Shown here: positions 61,050 to 64,000 of the stretch, in pieces
Position numbering within the stretch: position 1 is the stretch's first letter
How the letters are laid out: every line of letters starts with the position of its first letter
Source: Delphinus delphis
Taxonomy: Eukaryota; Chordata; Mammalia; Artiodactyla; Delphinidae
Assembly (NCBI RefSeq): GCF_949987515.2
Contig: NW_027192651.1
Coordinates: 4,464,001-4,528,000 of the forward strand
Length of the DNA: 64,000 nucleotides
Reading direction: 5' to 3'
Notes under the pieces: generated by a model
Seen by the model: only the letters and a program-made list of their open reading frames with translations
What the model was told of the DNA's origin: nothing
Databases searched by the model: none
Position numbers and translations under genes: made by a program

Positions 61050-62627
61050 CCCTTTGAAGTCATATTGCATGGTACCCATTCCACGGGTTTCAACTACCCA
61101 GGTTTAAGGTATTCTTCCTTCAGCTAAAACATGCATGTGGAACCTAGAGTATGATCAACATGTGATCAGGAGACGTGTTCAAATATGTCTCAGTTTTCGT
61201 ACCCTGGTACTCGGGTGTAACATTCCAGACGCTTTACTAACACTCTCCCGACTTGGAGAGTCAGTCCCTTTAACCTCCTGTTTGGCCCAGTTTGCAATTT
61301 CTGCGGAAGATGAACAGGAATAGCGAGAACCAATGAGAGACTAGCTGCAGGTGTCTGGACGGGCAAATTTAACTCTCATTTCTCACCAGGAAGAGGAATT
61401 AACCAAAGGCTCAGCGTGCCGTGCCGGAACCAGATTAGGGCCTGAAGCCATCCTGCGGTGTTGCGGCCAGCTCACAAGAAAGCGAGTTGAAGAAAGGAGC
61501 TCAGGGGCACTGTAATTCACAAACCTGCAGAGTTATAAATGACAGCTATCATCCAAAAATATACTAAAGTAAGGTTGCCAAGAGGACTTGAAAGCGGGGC
61601 AGAATTGCAGGAAACCGATTTCAGGAGGTAGACTGGAATTGCATTGAAAGCATAGGAAAAGAGGCAGAACGTCCACAATGATGCACTTGGCCAAAAAGGG
61701 CGTATGCGTTTTTTCCTGAATATATTCAGGAAAAAACGCATACGCCCTTTTTGGCCAACCAAGCAAGCTTGCAATGGAAATCTCCACTACAATGAAGTCT
61801 CACTTCCCCCCGGTCAAAAGGGCCATCTGAAAAAAGTGTAAAATCCAGAAAGGCAGGACATGCCATGGAGAACTGGGAGCCTTGTTATGCTGATGGGCGG
61901 GATGTAAATTGCCAACAGACACTCGGGAGAAGTGTATGGTGTTTCCTGAAACATCTAAAAAACAAAGCAACAGAGCCTAGGGCACTTCCACTTATGGTCC
62001 TATAGCTTAGGGAAATTAAAATAAAAAAGACACAGCCACCCCAAAGTTTGGGACGACTCTGTTTACAAGAACCTCGTTTACCGTACAAGTTCAATATCAC
62101 AGAAAGTGAAAAACGGATAAAGAACTTGTGGTACTTACGTACAATGCAGTATCACTCAGCAGTGAAATCTATGTCATCAGGCCCGAAGCACCATAATGAG
62201 TGGATTCAGGTACGATGATTCTAACTGAAATAAGTCACACAGAAAAAGAAACATCATAAGTTATCACTAATACACAGAATGTAAACTTGGCTACACAGGA
62301 ACTGAATTACAGAACAGAACAGGGTCTCAAATTTAGAAAACCAACTTATGCTTGCTTAAGGGGAAAGGTGAGTTGGGGTGCTGCATAAAACCAGAGATTG
62401 AAATGAGCACAGATAAAGTTCCTTAAGCCAAATATGGAATAGACAAGAGCTACTCCTTGCTCAACGAAATGGACTCAACACCCCATATTAAACGCCTAAG
62501 AATGTACCTGACTAGTAAGTATCTTAAAACCTATGGATTGCTATGTCTCCGAAAGAGAATCAAGTATGTGTACAGGGGCATAAACGCAGCAGTGATAGGA
62601 TTGGAGAGGTTCGTGAGCAAATGAAGA
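61050..62627 (+). repeat. Satellite monomer, alpha
   Basis: 1578 bp. One-base-short ATCAACATGTG, CCCGAAGCACC and AAAAACGG place it in alpha. Its palindrome at 61687-61758 is perfect, unlike other alpha copies, which suggests a local sequence exchange. One G is lost in GGTTCGTGAGC near 62613. Confidence 0.9.
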
Positions 62628-64000
62628 CCCTTTGAAGTCATATTGCATGGTACCCATTCCACGGGTTTCAACTACCCAGGTTTAAGGTATTCTTCCTTCA
62701 GCTAAAACATGCATGTGGAACCCAGAGTATGATCAACCGTGTGAAAGGGAGACGTGTTCAAATATGTCTCAGTTTTCGTACCCTGGTACTCGGGTGCAAC
62801 ATTCCAGACGCTTTACTAACACTCTCCCGACTTGGAGAGTCAGTCCCTTTAACCTCCTGTTTGGCCCAGTTTGCAATTTCTGCGGAAGATGAACAGGAAT
62901 AGCGAGAACCAATGAGAGACTAGCTGGAGGTGTCTGGACGGGCAAATTTAACTCTCATTTCCCACCAGGAAGAGGAAATAACCAAAGGCTCAGCGTGCCG
63001 TGCCGGAACCAGATTAGGGCCTGAAGCCATCCTGCGGTGTTGCGGCCTGCTCAAAAGAAAGCGAGTTGAAGAAAGGAGCTCAGGGGCACTGTAATTCACA
63101 AACCTGCAGAGTTATAAATGACAGCTATCGTCCAAAAATATACTAAAGTTAGGCTGCCAAGAGGACTTGAAAGCGGGGCAGAATTGCAGGAAACCGATTT
63201 CAGGAGGTAGACTGGAATTTCATTGAAAGCATAGGAAAAGAGGCAGAGCGTCCACAATGATGCACTTGGCGAAAAAGGGCGTATGCGTTTTTTCCTGAAT
63301 ATATTCAGGAAAAAACGCATACGCCGTTTTTGGTCAACCAAGCAAGCTGGCAAAGGAAATCTGCACTACAATGAAGTCTCACTTCCCACCAGTCAAATGG
63401 GCCATCTGAAAAAGTGTAAAATCCAGAAAGGCAGGACAGGCCATGGAGAACTGGGAGCCTTGTTATGCTGATGGGCGGGATGTAAATTGCCAACAGACAC
63501 TCGGGAGAAGTGTATGGTGTTTCCTGAAACATCTAAAAAACAAAGCAACAGAGCCTAGGGCACTTCCACTTATGGTCCTATAGCTTAGGGAAATTAAAAT
63601 CAAAAAGACACAGCCACCCCAAAGTTTGGGACGCCTCTGTTTACAAGAACCTCGTTTCCCGTACAAGTTCAATATCACAGAAAGTGAAAAATGGATAAAG
63701 AACTTGTGGTACTTACGTACAATGCAGTATCACTCAGCAATGAAATCTATGTCATCAGGCCCTTAGCAGCACAATGAGTGGATTCAGGTATGATGATTCT
63801 AACTGAAATAAGTCACACAGAAAAAGAAACATCATAAGATATCAGTAATACACGGAATGTAAACTTGGCTACACAGGAACTGAATTACAGAACAGAACAG
63901 GGTCTCAAATTTAGAAAACCACCTTATGCTTGCTTAAGGGGAAAGGTGAGTTGGGGTGCTGCATAAAACCAGAGATTGAAATGAGTACAGATAAAGTTCC
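62628..64000 (+). repeat. Satellite monomer, partial at window end
   Basis: The first 1,373 bp of a monomer are present; the array continues beyond the window. Palindrome at 63266-63337 with several mismatches (TTGGCG; CGCCGTTTTTGGTC). Private changes include CAAGCTGGCAAAGG, CCCACCAGTCAAATGGG and one A fewer in CTGAAAAAGTG. Confidence 0.9.

Larger units (their letters stand above)
32689..64000 (+). repeat. Right cetacean-type satellite array
   Basis: Nineteen complete monomers and a partial one, all on the same strand as the left array. Steps between phase markers are 1513 (palindrome lost), then 1577-1580. From about 38.9 kb two classes alternate. Alpha carries TATAGCAGAGGG or the one-base-short ATCAACATGTGATC. 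Beta carries TATAGTTTAGGG, often with GTGCAAAATTCC and AACAAGATTAGG. This gives a dimeric unit of about 3,158-3,160 bp. The variant set differs from the left array (for example TTTTCGTACCCTGG in place of TTTTCCTCCCCTGG), so the two arrays homogenised separately. Confidence 0.93.

Overview
This window is non-coding mammalian heterochromatin, almost certainly from a toothed whale of the dolphin group. About two thirds of it is a head-to-tail satellite array with a monomer of 1,577-1,580 bp. That length and organisation match the common cetacean satellite in its delphinid form (about 1,580 bp; a 1,579-bp unit was described from killer whale), whereas most other cetaceans carry a form of about 1,750 bp. 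The interspersed elements are ruminant/whale-type L1 3' ends and a class I endogenous retrovirus (ERV) relic. I found no intact protein-coding gene, no tRNA or rRNA and no bacterial feature. The open frames present are either repeated with the satellite or non-conserved chance frames.

Layout: (1) 1-10513, left array: six full monomers plus the first two thirds of a seventh. (2) 10514-22119, island unit 1: a remnant of an old-type monomer, an L1 3' end, 1.4 kb of unclassified GC-rich DNA, a broken gammaretrovirus-like pol, an LTR-like sequence, AT-rich DNA, a second L1 scrap, then three diverged satellite monomers (A, B, C) and most of a modern monomer (D). (3) 22120-32688, island unit 2: a copy of unit 1 displaced by 11,606 bp, nearly identical over its first 9.6 kb. 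(4) 32689-64000, right array: nineteen full monomers and one partial, all on the same strand.

Monomer anatomy: roughly the first 637 bp are of uncertain origin, with CpG-containing and CCAAT-containing stretches. A 72-bp palindrome with no spacer follows at about positions 638-709. From about position 720 to the end the monomer is a degenerate L1 ORF2 tail and 3'UTR. Alternating sequence variants show a dimeric higher-order repeat of about 3,158-3,160 bp in both arrays, with phase breaks where single monomers were duplicated. Monomers A and B in the island keep an L1 tail plus about 167 bp that the modern monomers lack, and B is about 1.75 kb long. They look like relics of the older cetacean monomer.

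Nothing here looks like a new protein-based system. The best leads are structural: the conserved palindrome, which carries a heat-shock-element-like core and lies near several exchange breakpoints; one monomer from which the palindrome has been cleanly deleted; and the tandemly duplicated island of ancestral satellite, L1 and ERV sequence inside a young array. The very high identity of the two island copies should be checked against false duplication in the assembly.
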